From contig JAPKHK010000005.1 of assembly GCA_026646885.1 (NCBI GenBank), positions 1 through 64,000 on the forward strand: DNA of 64,000 nucleotides, written 5' to 3'. The notes under the pieces are model-generated. The model made no database searches. It was not told where the DNA came from and worked only from the letters and a program-made list of their open reading frames with translations. The position numbers and the translations under genes are program-made. Source of the stretch: Casimicrobiaceae bacterium. GTDB lineage: Bacteria; Pseudomonadota; Gammaproteobacteria; Burkholderiales; Casimicrobiaceae. Within the stretch, counting starts at the first letter, position 1, and each line of letters begins with the position of its first letter. Below, piece after piece: positions 62,012 to 64,000 of the stretch.

Positions 62012-62098
62012 ATGGCACGTTCGACCGTCTGCCTGCCCTCTGGCCAAAGTCGGCCGAGCGGCGCTTTTTCTTCCTTTTTGCAACGATACCGCGACTGA
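62012..62098 (+). CDS. 28-codon leader ORF with strong ribosome site
   Basis: ATG at 62012, preceded by AAGGAGG (61998-62004) at optimal spacing, opens a 28-codon frame (MARSTVCLPS...) ending TGA at 62096-62098. It stops 11 bp before the ATG of the fused flavoprotein. The ribosome site is far better than that of the large gene, so the short frame is probably translated. It has a basic end (FLQRYRD) and one cysteine; no known leader-peptide attenuation motif is evident. Confidence 0.5.
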   Translation: MARSTVCLPSGQSRPSGAFSSFLQRYRD

Positions 62099-62109
62099 CA
62101 GGACTGGCC

Positions 62110-64000
62110 ATGTTTCGAATCGCCCGCAGAGAGCAGTACTCGCCGCAGACCTTTCTTTGGGAAGTGGAAGCGCCCGACGTGGCACGTGCCGCCGAGCCCG
62201 GCCACTTCGTGATGCTGCGCCTGGATGAACACGGGGAGCGCATTCCGCTCACCGTGGCCGACTTCGATCGCGAGCGCGGCACGGTCACCATCGTCGTACA
62301 GGCCCTGGGCAAGACCACGCGCGAAATGCGCGACGGTTTCAAGGAGGGCGAAGCCTTCGCCGATTTCGTCGGGCCTTTGGGCCTGCCGCAACACATCGAC
62401 CGCGTCGGCCACGTGGTGCTGGTGGGCGGCGGCCTCGGGGTGGCGCCGATTTTTCCGCAATTGAGGGCCTTCAAGGAGGCGGGAAACCGCACCACCTGCA
62501 TCGTCGGCTTTCGTAATGCCGATCTCATTTTCTGGGACGACAAACTCGCCGCCTTCAGCGATGAGCTGATCGTATGCACCGACGATGGCAGTGCCGGCCG
62601 ACCGGGTTTCGTCAACGCGGCACTGAAGGATGTGCTCGACCGCGAGAGGCCCGACCTCATCGTCGCCATCGGCCCCATGCCGATGATGCAGGCCTGCGCC
62701 GAAACCTCGCGCCCCTACGGCGTGAAGACCATGGTGTCACTCAACACCATCATGGTCGATGGCACCGGCATGTGCGGCTCCTGCCGGGTCACGGTGGGTG
62801 GGGAAATCAAGTTCGCCTGCGTCGATGGGCCCGATTTCGACGCCCACCTCGTGGATTTCAAGGAACTCAATGCCCGGCAGAAACGCTTCAAGAAGCAGGA
62901 AACGCAAGCTAACGAAGATTTCGATCATGTGTGCAACCTGGAGCAAAAGCTGCTGATCGAAGGCAAACGCACTTACAAGAAATACAGCGCCGTCGAGCCG
63001 CATCAAGTGAAAATGCCGGAACGCGATGCGGAAGAGCGCGCCGCGAGTTTCGACGAAGTAAACCTCGGTTACGCTTGGGAAGCGGCCCTGCGCGAGGCCG
63101 AGCGCTGCGTGCAGTGCATCAAGCCGACCTGCATCGAAGGCTGCCCGGTACGTATCGACATCCCTCGCTTCATTCGGCATCTTTTGGTGCGCGATCTGGA
63201 GAACGCGGTCGATGCCATTTACGATTCCAGCCCCTTCCCTTCGGTCTGCGGCCGGGTCTGCCCGCAGGAAAGCCAGTGCGAGGCGCAATGCGTGCTGATC
63301 AAAGCCAAGAAGGAACCGGTGGCCATAGGGCGCCTGGAACGTTTCGTCGGCGACAATGCCCTGCCGCGCCCGGCGAAGAAACAAGCGGCGGAACGCCTCG
63401 GCCGCGTGGCCATCGTCGGCTCGGGGCCGGGCGGACTGGCCGCGGCGGCCGATCTGGTGAAATACGGCTGCGAAGTGACGGTTTATGAAGCGCTGCACGT
63501 GGTGGGCGGCGTTTTGCGTTACGGTATTCCCTCTTTCCGTCTGCCGCGTGAAATCATCGATCGCGAAGTCAATCAACTACGCGACGCCGGCGTAAAGTTC
63601 GAAACCAACAAGGTGATCGGCAAGACCTTCACCGTCGCCCAACTCACCGGCGACATGGGGTTTGACGCGGTGTTCGTCGCCGCCGGCGCAGGCGCGCCGG
63701 CTTTCTTGGGCATACCCGGCGAATTCGCGGGTCAGGTGTATTCGGCCAACGAGTTTCTCACCCGGGTCAACCTCATGGGCGGCGACCGTTTCCCCTACGA
63801 AGACACACCCATCAGCAAGGGCCAGAGCGTGGTGGTGATCGGCGCCGGCAACACCGCCATGGATTGCCTGCGCGTGGCCAAGCGCCTGGGTGCCGGCACC
63901 GTGCGTTGCGTCTATCGACGCTCCGAGGCCGAAGCACCGGCACGGGTGGAAGAGCTTCGCCACGCCAAAGAAGAAGGTATCGAATTCTGTTTCCTGCATG
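62110..64000 (+). CDS. fused NfnAB/SudBA-type flavoprotein (3' end beyond window)
   Basis: The frame from ATG 62110 is open to the window end (630 codons). The N-terminal ~280 residues are a dihydroorotate dehydrogenase electron-transfer-type FAD/NAD protein with a [2Fe-2S] motif GMCGSCRVTVGG..C. Then a GltD/glutamate synthase small-subunit-type domain begins: CVQCIKPTCIEGCPVRIDIP, CGRVCPQESQCEAQC, and FAD motif VAIVGSGPGGLAAAADLV, followed by VVVIGAGNTAMDCLRVAKR. The two are subunits A and B of the bifurcating NADH-dependent ferredoxin:NADP+ oxidoreductase (Nfn) or sulfide dehydrogenase (Sud) in other organisms, fused here. Confidence 0.88.
   Translation, partial: MFRIARREQYSPQTFLWEVEAPDVARAAEPGHFVMLRLDEHGERIPLTVADFDRERGTVTIVVQALGKTTREMRDGFKEGEAFADFVGPLGLPQHIDRVGHVVLVGGGLGVAPIFPQLRAFKEAGNRTTCIVGFRNADLIFWDDKLAAFSDELIVCTDDGSAGRPGFVNAALKDVLDRERPDLIVAIGPMPMMQACAETSRPYGVKTMVSLNTIMVDGTGMCGSCRVTVGGEIKFACVDGPDFDAHLVDFKELNARQKRFKKQETQANEDFDHVCNLEQKLLIEGKRTYKKYSAVEPHQVKMPERDAEERAASFDEVNLGYAWEAALREAERCVQCIKPTCIEGCPVRIDIPRFIRHLLVRDLENAVDAIYDSSPFPSVCGRVCPQESQCEAQCVLIKAKKEPVAIGRLERFVGDNALPRPAKKQAAERLGRVAIVGSGPGGLAAAADLVKYGCEVTVYEALHVVGGVLRYGIPSFRLPREIIDREVNQLRDAGVKFETNKVIGKTFTVAQLTGDMGFDAVFVAAGAGAPAFLGIPGEFAGQVYSANEFLTRVNLMGGDRFPYEDTPISKGQSVVVIGAGNTAMDCLRVAKRLGAGTVRCVYRRSEAEAPARVEELRHAKEEGIEFCFLH

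Noticed and set aside
61926-62678. 250-codon minus-strand frame across the promoter region
   Set aside because: Overlaps the well-supported NfnAB-like protein, with Ser/Arg-rich shadow composition.

Overview
The window reads as a high-GC proteobacterial chromosome, most likely betaproteobacterial (Rhodocyclales/Azoarcus-type). The basis is gene content: CPA2 antiporters, the SpecificRecomb (Gcr-like) family, NhaR, ArsC-ACR3, DUF2062 and LapA-domain proteins, and many c-di-GMP enzymes. I found no rRNA, tRNA, CRISPR array or complete insertion sequence. Genes are tightly packed, with many ATGA or GTGA start/stop overlaps. The taxonomic call is an inference from families, not from a search.

Layout. 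(1) 1-15.0 kb is very GC-rich: two adjacent NuoN/MrpD-type membrane subunits, a diguanylate cyclase, a DUF2062 protein, a Kef-type antiporter, then a minus-strand cluster of lipoamide-dehydrogenase-like flavoprotein, second Kef-type antiporter, tandem universal stress protein and NhaP2-type antiporter, preceded by a frameshifted lapA and a Gcr-like membrane protein. (2) 15.2-19.6 kb, visibly less GC-rich: a frameshifted methyltransferase, a TerC-family protein carrying an in-frame palindromic insertion, a TerB/DUF697-like protein, a ribosome hibernation factor and a divergent NhaR-type regulator. (3) 19.7-28.3 kb: TetR-MFP-RND efflux operon with a clear promoter/operator, EamA transporter, LapA, DUF2062 and Na/Pi cotransporter. 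(4) 28.4-36.2 kb: a hydrolase with an unusual GHCLG nucleophile elbow and a signalling cluster (SBP3-GAF-PAS histidine kinase, lone receiver, REC-GAF kinase, convergent GGDEF protein). (5) 36.3-49.0 kb: an ion-transport island (P-type ATPase, Ca2+/cation exchanger, ArsB/NhaD-like permease, UspA, NhaD-like permease, two more CPA2 antiporters) interrupted by a decayed toxin-antitoxin site and an arsC-acr3 operon. (6) 49.1-59.6 kb: four paralogous secreted beta-helix proteins in two pairs, bracketing a second-messenger module (CHASE2 adenylate cyclase, cNMP-GGDEF-EAL protein, FecR-like protein, cNMP-rhodanese protein and a small Tat-type Sm-like protein). (7) 59.7-64.0 kb: a HCCA-isomerase-like protein, an M20 peptidase and the start of an NfnAB/SudBA-type fused flavoprotein that runs off the window.

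Working together: most of the window is concerned with monovalent cation, pH and envelope homeostasis plus cyclic-nucleotide signalling. The most interesting parts are the cAMP/c-di-GMP module flanked by beta-helix paralogues, the exact 1183-bp tandem duplication with a conserved leader hairpin, the in-frame insertions inside the terC-like and P-type ATPase genes, and the fused NfnAB-like gene with a short leader ORF and a palindromic operator candidate.
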